Shown here one piece after another: positions 49,901 to 59,600 of a stretch of DNA of 64,000 nt. The notes under the pieces were generated by a model, which saw only the letters and a list, made by a program, of their open reading frames with translations, searched no databases and was not told where the DNA came from. Each line of letters opens with the position of its first letter. Position 1 is the first letter of the stretch. The translations under genes and the position numbers were made by a program. The DNA lies in contig NC_059562.1 of assembly GCF_905220415.1 (NCBI RefSeq), positions 4,851,501-4,915,500 on the forward strand, read 5' to 3'. This DNA is from Colias croceus. Its lineage: Eukaryota > Arthropoda > Insecta > Lepidoptera > Pieridae.

Positions 49901-51991
49901 ATAATGAATGGTATAGTTGTGCCATATTAAATGCATTTTTTTAGCAAACCAAATTATTTTTACATATGTTTTGTTTTTTTTTTCAAATGTGTGTATTGTT
50001 CGACGTTTAACTGTGACGTGCGCGTGCGCAGGTCTGACGGCGGTGCACCTGGCGGCGGCGGAGGGGCGCGGGGCGGTGCTGCGCGCGCTGCTGGCGGCCG
50101 GCGGGCGCTGTGCGGCGCGCACGCGCGACGGGTACACGCCGCTGCACGCGGCCGCGCACCACGGCCACCTGGCCGCCGCGCGCGCGCTGCTGGACGCGGG
50201 CGCGGACGTGACCGCGCGCGCGCAGCACGGGTGAGACACTAACACGCGCGACGGGTACACGCCGCTGCACGCGGCCGCGCACCACGGCCACCTGGCCGCC
50301 GCGCGCGCGCTGCTGGACGCGGGCGCGGACGTGACCGCGCGCGCGCAGCACGGGTGAGACACTAACACGCGCGACGGGTACACGCCGCTGCACGCGGCCG
50401 CGCACCACGGCCACCTGGCCGCCGCGCGCGCGCTGCTGGACGCGGGCGCGGACGTGACCGCGCGCGCGCAGCACGGGTGAGACACTAACACGCGCGACGG
50501 GTACACGCCGCTGCACGCGGCCGCGCACCACGGCCACCTGGCCGCCGCGCGCGCGCTGCTGGACGCGGGCGCGGACGTGACCGCGCGCGCGCAGCACGGG
50601 TGAGACACTAACACGCGCGACGGGTACACGCCGCTGCACGCGGCCGCGCACCACGGCCACCTGGCCGCCGCGCGCGCGCTGCTGGACGCGGGCGCGGACG
50701 TGACCGCGCGCGCGCAGCACGGGTGAGACACTAACACGCGCGACGGGTACACGCCGCTGCACGCGGCCGCGCACCACGGCCACCTGGCCGCCGCGCGCGC
50801 GCTGCTGGACGCGGGCGCGGACGTGACCGCGCGCGCGCAGCACGGGTGAGACACTAACACGCGCGACGGGTACACGCCGCTGCACGCGGCCGCGCACCAC
50901 GGCCACCTGGCCGCCGCGCGCGCGCTGCTGGACGCGGGCGCGGACGTGACCGCGCGCGCGCAGCACGGGTGAGACACTAACACGCGTGACGGGTACACGC
51001 CGCTGTTGCGTGAAAACGCACTGACGTGCGTTCTTGCGGTAGTACAAGTGTCATCAAGTTTTACTCACTCACGCGCATAGTTGCGTTTTATGGTTTTCTA
51101 CGGAACAGATTTCAAACGGATACAATCAACGCACACACTCACACGCCACGCTGCGTGTTACGTGGCAATGTGATAATTGTCTTACAGCGGTGCCAATGGA
51201 TTCGATGCAGTACTGCGCGTACGACAGCTACAACGCTGTCTGCTGCCCTATATATGTTCTTACTCACTGAAAAGCTTGTCACTGCGTTTTGTTGTATTTT
51301 AAGAAACGCAGTCAAAAAAAACTCACCGAAAAACACTGCCAACTAGACATGTGGGCAGAATTTTGTAAAATTATATGTCTTGTTCCTTTCTGTAATGTTC
51401 AAATTAAAAAATATTGTGTTCTAATACATTTATGTGTTTCAGATTCACACCACTCCACCAAGCGGCACAACAAGGCCACACCCTTATAATTCAACTACTG
51501 TTGAAGAGTAACGCTGACCCTAACGCACTGTCTGCGGTGAGATATAATTAAAAAAATAAAATAAAAAAATAGGACGCGTACACGAGTGCAGTTAATTTTT
51601 TAATTTTTAAGGGACCTTACTACAATAGATGTTTTTTTTTTTTAAATATTTTTTTCCATAATTTGTAAAAAGTAAAATGCCCATATTTTTTGCCTTTACG
51701 TTCGTACGTACGTTTGTACGTTTACGTCGTACGTTTCTAAGTTTTCTTTCACGTTATAAAGTGTTCAAAACACATATTATTCCATTAGCTATTCCCAATT
51801 CATTGCTAACACAAAATTTCCCATTATATTTACAAATAATAATTGCCCAATATATTTTTCTAATAACAATATAAAACAACAGAACGGACAGACAGCGTGC
51901 GCGATCGCAGATCGGTTGGGCTACATCAGCGCGGTGGAGGCGTTGCGGCCGCTCACTGAGAACACGCTTAGCCAAGCTGTGGGTGACACGG
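37808..51991 (+). CDS. Ank: Conventional ankyrin, ANK-repeat region (16 exons)
   Basis: Sixteen exons with GT/AG introns and consistent phases encode about 794 codons and exactly 24 ankyrin repeats, the number in the membrane-binding domain of conventional ankyrins. The exon order and individual repeats follow insect and vertebrate ankyrins (for example FLRAARAG in repeat 1, a shortened repeat 5-6 around ESDTRGKVRLPALH, and VDYLTALHVAAHCGHV in repeats 10-11). The last repeat (GYISAVEALRPLTE) is closer, from memory, to Drosophila Ank than Ank2, but the paralogue is not settled. Known family role: links integral membrane proteins to the spectrin skeleton at the inner face of the plasma membrane. 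The start-codon exon and the ZU5-UPA-death-domain exons were not found, so this is a partial gene. No stop or frameshift is seen. Confidence 0.93.
37916..39354. other. Ankyrin intron 1, left part
   Basis: AT-rich intron sequence with a strongly diverged dispersed-repeat fragment around 38255-38375. No exon seen. Confidence 0.5.
39355..41756. repeat. Minisatellite, 15-bp unit, with inverted cassettes
   Basis: About 2.4 kb of a degenerate 15-bp unit, CATCCTCCCCACTGC and variants (…ACTTC, …ACTCC, …GATCC), C-rich on the + strand and G-rich on the minus strand. Five cassettes (starting near 40005, 40540, 40955, 41228 and 41664) begin 'ttttatggatatgggttc' and carry one to three units in the opposite orientation before switching back through 'gggacccaacctcccc'. 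The G-rich strand has dense GGGG/GGG runs that could form G-quadruplexes. Because 15 is divisible by three, every frame stays open for hundreds of codons; those frames (up to 679 codons) are not genes. It lies in ankyrin intron 1. Confidence 0.92.
41772..42290. repeat. Duplicated repeat block ending in a lepidopteran motif
   Basis: The block 'tgcaagggaatcaaaaccta', 'aatcttgaaatttgg' and 'gaagcaacg' at 41802-41903 recurs at 42123-42235 with about 85-90% similarity by eye. The second copy continues into 'gtgcgcgagtccgactcgca' and 'cttggccggttttt', which I recall as a very common lepidopteran repeat end. Confidence 0.65.
42291..42704. other. Ankyrin intron 1, GC-richer repeat-like stretch
   Basis: The part at 42300-42480 is GC-richer and includes 'cggattgtacaatccgactg', a short palindrome. 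It probably belongs to a dispersed element with the following cluster. No coding signal. Confidence 0.35.
42705..42905. repeat. Cluster of palindromic GGAATTGTATACAATTCC motifs
   Basis: The perfect 18-bp palindrome GGAATTGTATACAATTCC occurs at 42743-42760 and 42863-42880. Between and around them 'tacatttcctaa/g' or 'acacatttcctag' recurs at least five times, and 'catatgcaat' or 'atgcatgcatt' elements intervene. Confidence 0.7.
42906..43834. other. Ankyrin intron 1, right part
   Basis: AT-rich, no exon or repeat recognised. Ends in a T-rich tract and the acceptor 'ttaatttcag'. Confidence 0.5.
43835..43937 (+). CDS. Ank: Ankyrin exon 2 (ANK 2)
   Basis: Starts NGLNALHLAAKDGH, ends in phase 1 inside a Gly codon. 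Acceptor 'ttaatttcag', donor 'gtaaca'. Confidence 0.92.
44244..44437 (+). CDS. Ank: Ankyrin exon 3 (ANK 3-4)
   Basis: Enters in phase 1, encodes two repeats (NTALHIACLAGQ and GFTPLYMAAQENH) and leaves in phase 0 at the donor 'gtatgt'. It is markedly GC-richer than the introns. Confidence 0.93.
44788..44943 (+). CDS. Ank: Ankyrin exon 4 (ANK 5-6)
   Basis: Fifty-two codons, phase 0 at both ends. It includes DGFTPLAVAMQQGH and the atypical short repeat with ESDTRGKVRLPALHIAAKK, a hallmark of conventional ankyrins. Confidence 0.94.
45198..45399 (+). CDS. Ank: Ankyrin exon 5 (ANK 7-8)
   Basis: Encodes GFTPLHIAAHYGN and NITPLHVASKWGQ repeats. The donor is 'gtgagt' after an Asn-G split codon. The longer open frame running on past 45399 is intron read-through. 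GC-rich, so overlapping frames on both strands also stay open. Confidence 0.93.
45400..45784. other. Ankyrin intron 5 with CA/CG microsatellite
   Basis: Positions 45530-45592 alternate purine and pyrimidine (acacacac, acacgcacgc, cacacgcac), a possible Z-DNA-forming stretch. No coding content. Confidence 0.6.
45785..45909 (+). CDS. Ank: Ankyrin exon 6 (ANK 8 end to ANK 9)
   Basis: Enters in phase 1 (Gly codon) and leaves in phase 0. Contains DGLTPLHCAARSGH. Acceptor 'aaattacag', donor 'gtaaaa'. Confidence 0.93.
46256..46402 (+). CDS. Ank: Ankyrin exon 7 (ANK 10 to start of 11)
   Basis: Forty-nine codons, phase 0 at both ends. Includes NGLTPLHMSVQGEH and VDYLTALHVAAHCGH. The donor is 'gtaagt'; the open frame beyond it to 46534 is intron. 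Confidence 0.94.
46793..46922 (+). CDS. Ank: Ankyrin exon 8 (ANK 11 end to ANK 12)
   Basis: VAKLLLDRNADANARALNG followed by a full repeat. Ends in phase 1 with donor 'gtgagt'. Confidence 0.94.
46961..47124. repeat. Dispersed repeat with 15-bp inverted ends in intron 8
   Basis: 'aagctattgcatagc' (46991-47005) and its perfect complement (47110-47124) enclose a GC-rich segment with 'ggtccccgcgctcaaggccc'. A 'gtgtggcactcggggactgc' block precedes the left arm. I recall similar sequences as common in Lepidoptera; class unknown. Confidence 0.6.
47592..47791 (+). CDS. Ank: Ankyrin exon 9 (ANK 12 end to ANK 14)
   Basis: Enters in phase 1, leaves in phase 0. Contains GLTPLHVASFMGCMN and GETPLHLAARAHQTD. 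Donor 'gtagga'. Confidence 0.94.
48120..48273 (+). CDS. Ank: Ankyrin exon 10 (ANK 14 end to ANK 16 start)
   Basis: Starts VEARAREEQTPLHVAA, ends KYTPLHIAAKE in phase 1. Acceptor 'ttcctgcag', donor 'gtaagt'. Confidence 0.94.
48602..48835 (+). CDS. Ank: Ankyrin exon 11 (ANK 16-18)
   Basis: The longest exon here, 234 bp, phase 1 at both ends. Holds GFTPLHLAAKYGD and HITPLHMATYYGH. The donor 'gttcgt' is weak but gives the only in-frame join to exon 12. Confidence 0.92.
49223..49321 (+). CDS. Ank: Ankyrin exon 12 (ANK 18 end to ANK 19)
   Basis: Exactly 99 bp, one repeat length, phase 1 at both ends. Contains ASPHSLAKNGHSALHIAC. Donor 'gtttgt'. Confidence 0.92.
49641..49769 (+). CDS. Ank: Ankyrin exon 13 (ANK 20)
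   Basis: Phase 1 at both ends. GFTPLHMAAQEGHEDCVEML is followed by VNVPASN. The donor 'gttagt' is followed at once by an in-frame stop. Confidence 0.92.
50032..50230 (+). CDS. Ank: Ankyrin exon 14 (ANK 21-22), GC-extreme
   Basis: Enters in phase 1 after 'gcgtgcgcag' and leaves in phase 2 at 'gtgaga'. GLTAVHLAAAEGRG and GYTPLHAAAHHGHLAAARAL repeats. Far richer in G+C and in Ala/Arg codons than the other exons. Its last 110 bp plus 13 intron bases are copied six more times downstream. Reading past the donor meets TGA after one codon, so only this donor keeps the frame into exon 15. Confidence 0.92.
50121..51005. repeat. 123-bp tandem array: ANK-coding block plus splice donor
   Basis: Unit starts are at 50121, 50244, 50367, 50490, 50613, 50736 and 50859, with a 24-bp partial eighth at 50982. 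Each unit is 110 bp of exon 14 (one ankyrin-repeat coding block) followed by 'gtgagacactaac'. The copies look identical by eye except for one C-to-T change in the partial unit. No acceptor AG precedes copies 2-7, so they cannot be separate exons. Minus-strand frames of about 350 codons across the array exist only because 123 is divisible by three. Confidence 0.95.
51006..51442. other. Ankyrin intron 14, after the array
   Basis: Non-coding; short open frames are not supported. Ends with the acceptor 'tatgtgtttcag'. Confidence 0.5.
51443..51536 (+). CDS. Ank: Ankyrin exon 15 (ANK 23)
   Basis: Enters in phase 2, leaves in phase 0. FTPLHQAAQQGHTLIIQLLL. Donor 'gtgaga'. Confidence 0.93.
51883..51991 (+). 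CDS. Ank: Ankyrin exon 16 (ANK 24)
   Basis: NGQTACAIADRLGYISAVEA begins the final repeat; it continues TENTLSQAVGDT and leaves in phase 1 at 'gtaagt'. The downstream linker and ZU5 exons were not found in the remaining 12 kb. Confidence 0.92.
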
Positions 51992-52330
51992 GTAAGTTAT
52001 TATTTTATTTGTCTGTTTTTTTTTAATATGTTAAGATATTATTATCGATAGTAATGTGTGAGAAATTTAGGGAAAAAATTGTAATAAGTTGAAATAATTC
52101 GGGTGACAGATTTTATGTTTAGAGATTCGGTCCTTTGAAAAATTAATTATAAAAGAAAAAGCAACTTCGGAAACTAACATATTCAAGAAAAAAAAGAGAT
52201 CAAAGATACTATACACATTACTTTGTTATAAAATATTTATTTTTTATGCGCTTTTAAATAACGTCAGTGTGGTGTATTATAATCAAAATATTATAAACGT
52301 CCTGTGTCCCTGCATTGGGAAAAATTAATA
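51992..52330. other. Start of the intron after ankyrin exon 16
   Basis: AT-rich, no exon seen. Confidence 0.5.
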
Positions 52331-52504
52331 TCTATAATATAAAAGTGAATCCAAAAATGTGTTGGTATAAGCGCATAACTCGAGAACGGCTGAACCGATT
52401 TCGATAATTCTTTTTTTAATAAATTCCTTGAAGTACGAGAATGTTTCTTATGTCGAGAAAACGTTAATATGTACCACGGGCGAAGCCGGGGCGGACCGCT
52501 AGTA
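52331..52504 (+). repeat. Dispersed repeat, 'gagaacggctgaacc' subfamily
   Basis: 'gcgcataactcgagaacggc', 'tgaaccgatttcgataattc' and 'accacgggcgaagccggggc', ending 'gctagt'. Same order and close identity as 61906-62079. Confidence 0.75.
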
Positions 52505-54469
52505 GTCTATAGAATGATAATTTATCAATTATAAGCTTGACATAATTTTGTCAAAGTAGCGTTGCAAGATTACCATAATATTTGACAGAAGTTCAAAACC
52601 GAATTTCTTTTATTTAAGTGAAAATAAACGCTAAGGTATTGCGTCTGCGCATATCTTTGATCTAAATACAGCTCAACTAAATTTAATAGTATCCGCCAAC
52701 CGTGCATAAATTCAAAACTGGATACCTGCCAACTAGGTACTCTAGACCGAATAATATGTCATGTATTTACATATTATTTCAAGGAAAAATCATCCCTATT
52801 TACAAGGTAATAAGGCTCATAATAGCAAGTCAGTATTGGTAATTAGTTTGAGTAAACGACATTGCCATAGCCCTGTATTTATAATAGTGGTTCAATAATT
52901 GATTAAACAAATCGATTTGTGGAAACTTGTAGTTGATAGTTATTGCGATTTTCTTAACTTTTTAGGCAAAATTAACTAAAGCACAATGAGCAGAAATTAT
53001 GCAAAGAAGCGCAAACGTCAAAGAATTAAAAATTCAATGTTGTATCAAACAGAGTTTACAATTTTTCAATAGCAAGCGCGTTAGATAGATGTTTTTTCTA
53101 TTATTAACGTTATTGTTTTTTGAGAAAATTACTTTTGAATGAATGAGGCTATCTTGTCTAGAATAGTTTATGATTAACAGCAATCAAAAGTAGAATTCAA
53201 AACGTTTGTTTTGAAAATTGTTCTTTATGGACCTGATACTTCCAACTTATATCATTTCAGCATTATTTTTATTGACTCCACTCAACATTTACACTCTAAA
53301 ATAATTCTAGTTTTATAGCCGGCCTCTATACATATTATAATGCTTCCAAATGACATGACCTTGTTTTGTCTAACGTCCAGTATTTCTGGCCGGCTATCTT
53401 CAGAGGACGGTTGTTTACAATTGCAGAATGACTCATTCATGCAGCGTCATTCTTGTTGGATGATTTTCCTTTATTTATTCATGACGGTAGAAATAGATTT
53501 ATAGATTCAAAAGCTTAATGAAACAGTTCAATTCTAAGACATTTAAAGGATGAAAAATTTAAATTAATAGCTGAATCATAACATGTTATTAAAGTTACAT
53601 ATAATTGTCTTAGGAGCCTGGGTCACTTTGAATTGTAAAATTTTTAGTTACCTATGTGAAAATAAATGATTTATTTATTGTTGCTCAAGAATGGCAATAC
53701 GAAAGTAAGGTAATTGCCCGACTCGCGAGTGAGCGAGATGTAATATTATGTTCTATGTTTGTGAGTGAAAGAGAAGGAAGTACGGCCTGTAGACGGCCAT
53801 TGATTATTTGAATACAATATGCTTGATATAACCTCCTTTTGATATACCATTGCTTTAATTAGATCTTAATTACTTGTGAAATGTAATTAAGTACATTCAA
53901 CATATACTTCCTTTGATCTTGAGCCAATAGTGGTGCTTACTGTTTAGTTTAAATTTTGATGGATATGGCATAATATAGAAACAGTTTTCCGGAAACGTGA
54001 TTCCTGCTTGTCATAATATTTTAGCTTTTTATTATGCAAAAGTTTCTCTCAAAGTGCTTTTGAAAGAAAAAAATTTCCTCCGAAACTTCATTTAGGGAAA
54101 TATTCATAAAAATTTTCATTTACAAATTAGAGTTGCATACTTTTCACTTTAAATTTAAAGCTGATCCTTTAGTAACAATAAAGAACTACGTTTCTGACCC
54201 AATTGGGCAATTACTATCAAATCCTTGCTATTGGAAACCTCCTATATCAAGAAACATCATAATAAAAATATGAAACCAAAATGACCCACATACAAAGAAG
54301 TCATCAAGCAAACAAATTGTGCATTGTAAGCAAATATCATCCTACAATACATCGTTACGTTACATGGACGTATTGTCTTCGCTACCCGATATTGGCTAAT
54401 AGTTACATGTAAATTGAGTCGGTACTTATTATTTTTTTGTGTTGTGTGTGTGTGTATAATCTTAATATC
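52505..54469. other. AT-rich DNA, no gene seen
   Basis: No exon of the ankyrin linker or ZU5 domain and no repeat recognised; a short GT run lies near 54440. Confidence 0.4.
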
Positions 54470-54689
54470 CTACTAATATTATAAATGCGAAAGTTTGTAT
54501 GGATGTATGGATGTTTGTTACTCTTTCACGTAAAAACTATTGAACCGATTACTATGAAATTTAGCACACATATAGAGGGTAACTTGGATTAACACATAGG
54601 ATAGTTTTTATCCCGGAAATCCCACGGGAACGGGAACTATGCGGGTTTTCCTTTGCAAACGCGGGCGAAGCCGCGGGCGGAAATCTAGT
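54470..54689 (+). repeat. Dispersed repeat, plus orientation
   Basis: Full-length-looking copy: 'tactaatattataaatgcga' to 'gcgggcggaaatctagt', almost the same as 28707-28940. Confidence 0.75.
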
Positions 54690-55994
54690 TATAGATATTT
54701 TTTTTAGGATTTTTTGTTGTTTTTAATGGATATGCATTTGTGGGTACTAAAATTATATGCAAAATGTTGTTCATCTGCTGTTGGTGGATATGATTTTTGT
54801 TTTTTAGGGACATTTTTTATAATTTATTTTTTTAATAAATGAGGGATGGTTTGATATTTTAATTTGTGAATTCTATATGCCTAGCTATTTTACATGTTGT
54901 TGAATATGATTTTCGAAGACTTTCTTTTCTAGAAATAATTTTATTACCATGACTTATTTTGAACTACTAGTTGCTAAGATTAGCTCTATCAAACAAAATG
55001 TCCACTTAGACACAGTTACTATGGACACACTACAGAAATCGTCGTAGTTCTTTCATTACGTGTTCTATCGATCATTATCTAATTTAGCTCGAGCGCCTGT
55101 CCTGTCCTTACTTCTTCCCGGCGTTTGATAAACTATATATAGGTGCCGGACGGATCGATATACGTGTTTTAAAATGGTAGGAAACAGTAGACCCTAGCTT
55201 CTTATGACCTAGACATTGCCGCAGCTTAGAAGATGATAGATTATTTTAATTTCTGCGCCTAGGTGGTTAAGTTTTTTTTAATGAATACCTACTTATTTGC
55301 TGTATAATACATAGGTGTAATTTCGCAGCTCAATTTTTTTTCTTTTTGTTGATTTACACAATTTATTTTCTATACATTTTTTCACACGCTTGCAACTACT
55401 TTGCTAAGGGTCCGTGATAAAAAAGCGAAAGTCTTCACGAAAGCAACAAATAAATATTTATTTGTAAAATTAAACGAAAGTGATTCTTCCCTTTGATTGA
55501 TATTGGAAACATGACTCACACATTTATAATTTTAGTAGATAATAAATTGAACTTAATCCCTCCCATGTAAAATATTTACATCGATTGCCTTTTAACCGTC
55601 GATTCGTTTTCTTCGATACAAAATACATAACACACGAGTGTTGCTAGCTGTCTGTTTGTCAAGATAAGAGGAGGAAGAACAGCTTTAAGGGATTTAGTTT
55701 ACCAATCCGCTATACGATGTTATTTTCTCACTATAGGAACTTTGAAATTACTAGGTACCTACAAAAGCATTACTTGTGCATTTAATTTTCAGTTTTGAAT
55801 CGATAAATGAAAAAAGTCCTGAAATTAATCCTGCTTCAGGATCGAATTTTTTTCTATTTAAAAAATCTTAAAAAAAAAATCTTGTGTATTTTGGTTATCG
55901 GTTTCAACTATCAAGAGCTTGAAATAGTTAAAGTGGTTTTCTTTCTATATAATAATGATGTACCTAGATATACTTTTATATTAGGTTATAGGTA

Positions 55995-56031
<37 letters not shown>

Positions 56032-56689
56032 CATAATATTGTTTTGCAAACTAATTTCATATGCGTAAGTGCGGTCGAGATCACGTGGATAAGCATTTAT
56101 TTATGTTATGAGAGACGGTACTTGTAAGGTCAAGGTTTAAACAGAATAAGGATTTAATATTAATAGAGAAGTTTCTTTGAAAAGCTCTGTAGAGATTATA
56201 TGAATTAGGGAAAATGGAGATAGTTGAATAAGTGTAGAAAATATGTGTTCCTGGATTAAGCAAATTTCTATAAGATGAATATCTTACATTTTTAACTTCG
56301 ATATATGAACTATAAATGTGTAAAAAAGGCTTAAAGTTCTTGTTAAGAAGTACATATCGTTCAAAGGAACTGAACCACGTTACAAGAAAATCGTATTTCA
56401 CCCTCAACCACATTGAAATACAATCACTGCAAAGGTTTCGATTTTATTTAGGTACTTACTTTTGAAGGTATTTATTTTAACCGTGTATTCTTGAGTTGGT
56501 TTAATAAAAAAATACCTCAAACCTACAACCATTTTCTGGCAATAAATAATTACCTAATTAATGGTTATATTAATATCTTCAATTTGATTAGACATGTATT
56601 ATAAACAATGCCTTAAACATTTTTAATTTTTTTGTAATTGTATTATTGTATCAATTTGTCTATCTAATAATTTCGCGCTATATAAAAAA
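54690..56689. other. AT-rich DNA with TA microsatellite
   Basis: A TA dinucleotide run lies at about 55996-56025. The open frames at 55807-56127 (+) and 56081-56413 (-) show no domain and are not called. Confidence 0.45.
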
Positions 56690-56845
56690 AAATATCCGCG
56701 ACTTTACACCAAACTTCATCTTATTTTTCCAGATTTTTACGCAGTGCATAAACCATTTTCATTTTAAATTTCATCCAAATTGGTTCTGATGTTTAGCCGT
56801 TAATGCGTAACAGACGGACAGACTGTCGAATTTCTCATATATTTG
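56690..56845 (-). repeat. Degenerate dispersed repeat, minus orientation
   Basis: Contains 'aaatttcatccaaattggtt' and 'gcgtaacagacggacagact', matching the inner half of 7205. Confidence 0.5.
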
Positions 56846-58140
56846 GTTAGAAAAAATAGCCTTTTACTTTTCCTTAAATATATTCTCTAAAAATAATCTA
56901 TCAATCATAATTCAAACAAAACTCATAACCGTCCATTTTATATCCCAATCCATGAATAGTTTAGCACATGTTTATAAATAATGGGAGGTAAGGTTGAGGT
57001 AAGTGTGACGTCATCGACGATTTTAGCGGATCCAAACTCGCAATTTCGCTGTTAAAATATTTCACTCGACCATAGATGTTTGTGGTGATAGAGCTGGCGC
57101 TTTTTTTGCATCTTTCACTTGCAACTAGTTGTTTATCTTGTAGGAATATAATTTATAGAAAAACGAAACATATTACAATAGCTATTTGGCTCGTTGATAG
57201 TAAATTTCAAGGTCGCGTCATGGTAATACCGTCACGTTTTTGAATTTTACCAAAGAAGTTTCACTTCTGACACTTGTGCTCAGCACACACGCTCTTTTTA
57301 AATAAATACCAGTCATAATTTCATTTTTTACCTTAGTAAAAAAAGAAATATGTATATCAATAACAATGCTCCCAACATACATGGTCAGATGAACTAGGTA
57401 CCTCTTTTATCTTATACAATAATTAAGCGAGGTACGTCTAATTAAGTACATCCACATGACTTTTATGGCAAGACAGCTAACTTTCTATAAAAGTAAACAT
57501 CTTTTATATACTACTTGTAGGACGGAGGTAGAAAAACATGGTAGAGACGATTTCTAGCATAATTAGGTATAAGCGTTTTAAAATTTAATGCAGTTTAAAC
57601 ATTTACTTCAGTATTATATTTTTTTTTTCGCTTCGCTTCGCAATTGCATGCAGTTATCGAATAAAACAATCGCGTTGAAGGTACTACTTTGTTACGTTAC
57701 AACGATTGAAATGATTTATAAGAACTTTATTGCACTAAAAACTTAGCATAACATGCAATAATATTGCAGTGACGGAATACAATACCGGTCAAAAAGATAT
57801 TGTTTAATGTAAAATGATACAATGCAGTGTTTTTATCATCCAAATACCGAAAAAACATGGAATAAGTCGTAATTTGTATTTTATATACTGATGACTAGAA
57901 GATTAGATATATTTTTAATCGTTAAATATTATTCGGTTTGACACTATAACTTTATTATAAAATAATACATTCGGTTGAACAGAAAAAATTAATGACATAG
58001 TAGTTATAGTATGTTTTCTTACTACGTAATGTAAGAAACTCAGTAGAAGCATTATTTCGAAGTGATAGGTAATACTACAGTATGTATAGGGTATTACGAG
58101 TATGTTCGTATAACACACAAACGTTATCACTACATAGTAT
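56846..58140. other. AT-rich DNA, no gene seen
   Basis: No supported feature. Confidence 0.4.
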
Positions 58141-58315
58141 AAAACAAAGTCGCTTTCTCTTTCCCTATGTCCGTTTGTATGCTTAAATCTTTAAAACTGC
58201 GCAACGGATTTTGATGCGTTTTTTTTAATAGATAGAGTGATTCAAGAGGAAGGTTTTAGTATATAATTTATTAGGTTTTAGATAAAGCGGGCGAAGCCGA
58301 GGGCGGTACGCTAGT
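58141..58315 (+). repeat. Dispersed repeat, third subfamily
   Basis: 'gcgcaacggattttgatgcg' and 'gcgggcgaagccgagggcgg', ending 'tacgctagt'. Confidence 0.65.
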
Positions 58316-58918
58316 TTAAAAATATAATAGAGCCAAACGTATGAATTCATAAAAAATAACTTTCGCTGTTCCCCGCGTTACCTTCAATGAACCTACACGT
58401 AATATAATCCGTATCTTGTGTGCTCTTTGATAAGGTATCCATGGGTTAGCGATACTTCACATCCGCTAATTAATTAACAAGATAAAATTAATTAAATATT
58501 CTATGAAATTTGGTGGTATTTGGGTGTAATTTAAGTTATCAAATTACCTATCGATTCGTAGTTTCGTAAGTTTATTATAAATTCAATTTAGTCATCTTTT
58601 ATATAGAATGTCAAAACATTCAACAGATAATCACACAAGGATAAGTTATTTAAATGTAGGTATTAATTTATACAAAAATTTTAAAATTATATGCTGCAGT
58701 GTTTATTGCCTATCTCATATTACAACTATAAAGCAAAATAGGTCCTCTCACCTTATAAAAACAGTTACTCACTCCCAATAGTTCACGATAGTAAGGCCAT
58801 GTGTGTCTGAATCACCATTGTTTAACTTCGAAATTATGTCAAACGATTAGTTAGTATTCTATATGTTTGTAACTCTATGTAAAAAGTTTTCGCACACGTG
58901 CAAGCCGGGCACACAGAC

Positions 58919-59097
58919 TCAGTCGGGTAACAACGCCGCGTCTAAAACGACGCTTTATTCGTTGCCAATAAAAAATAGTGCTAAATATCTGTATTGATAC
59001 TAATAGTTTTCTATTTGGGTTGAAAATTCGTGAACGGTGATGTAACGTGTTGTGAAGTGTTTGTGAAAATTGGCTTTTCTCTTTTTGTTTTGAGAAC
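58919..59097 (+). promoter_or_regulatory. Candidate promoter and non-coding first exon
   Basis: TCAGTC at 58919-58924 fits the arthropod initiator. It is followed by a CpG-rich stretch ('caacgccgcgtctaaaacga') that stands out from AT-rich DNA, and by a consensus donor GTAAGT at 59098. No TATA box or ATG-led frame supports it further. It could be an alternative promoter for downstream ankyrin exons or for another gene. Weak, by pattern only. Confidence 0.25.
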
Positions 59098-59103
59098 GTA
59101 AGT

Positions 59104-59459
59104 TATTTTGTCGTATTTGAATTTTGAAGACACTTTTATTACGATGGTTTTTGAAGTAATTTTATGTATCTTTACAAATTAAATTGAATTATTTACTATA
59201 CTTGAATATGTCTAGTAGTAGTAACTTACGTAAGTACTAGTTTCGAAATGTACATAAAAACGTTTTCAATACAATTAGGTAATTTATTCAATGTCAGATT
59301 GTCAACCACTTGTTTGAATGTTGTTCGTTCAGAAATCTTTTAACAATCGTTTAAAAATTTAATTGACTATCACTAATGGTTTCTTGCTAAGTCATTACTG
59401 TTTAATTAAAATTAAGCTTAATTTCTCGTTAGGGATGTAATATATTTTTGTTGACTGTT
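59104..59459. other. AT-rich DNA, no gene seen
   Basis: No supported feature. Confidence 0.4.
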
Positions 59460-59600
59460 GACTAACTCCGTGACCTGACTTCGCCCGCTGTAGCTTTCCA
59501 ATATTTAAAAAAATGTAAAGGTCGAGCAGTTTCAGAGTAATAACAAACAAATCAACATACAAACAAACAGTCAAATCTTTCGTTTTAATAATATTACTTT
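59460..59600 (-). repeat. Degenerate dispersed repeat, minus orientation
   Basis: 'gacttcgcccgctgtagctt' through 'aaacaaacagtcaaatcttt' to 'ttttaataatatta'. Strongly diverged. Confidence 0.45.

Noticed and set aside
50244..50981. Six extra coding exons of ankyrin
   Set aside because: No acceptor AG before each copy, and reading through the first donor meets a stop at once.
50121..51005. CRISPR-like array
   Set aside because: Direct repeats have no spacers, the unit is exon coding sequence, and the genome is eukaryotic.
49868..51047. Minus-strand frames of 376 and 346 codons
   Set aside because: Antisense of ankyrin exon 14 and its 123-bp array; the period is a multiple of three and the sequence is GC-rich, so stops are rare.
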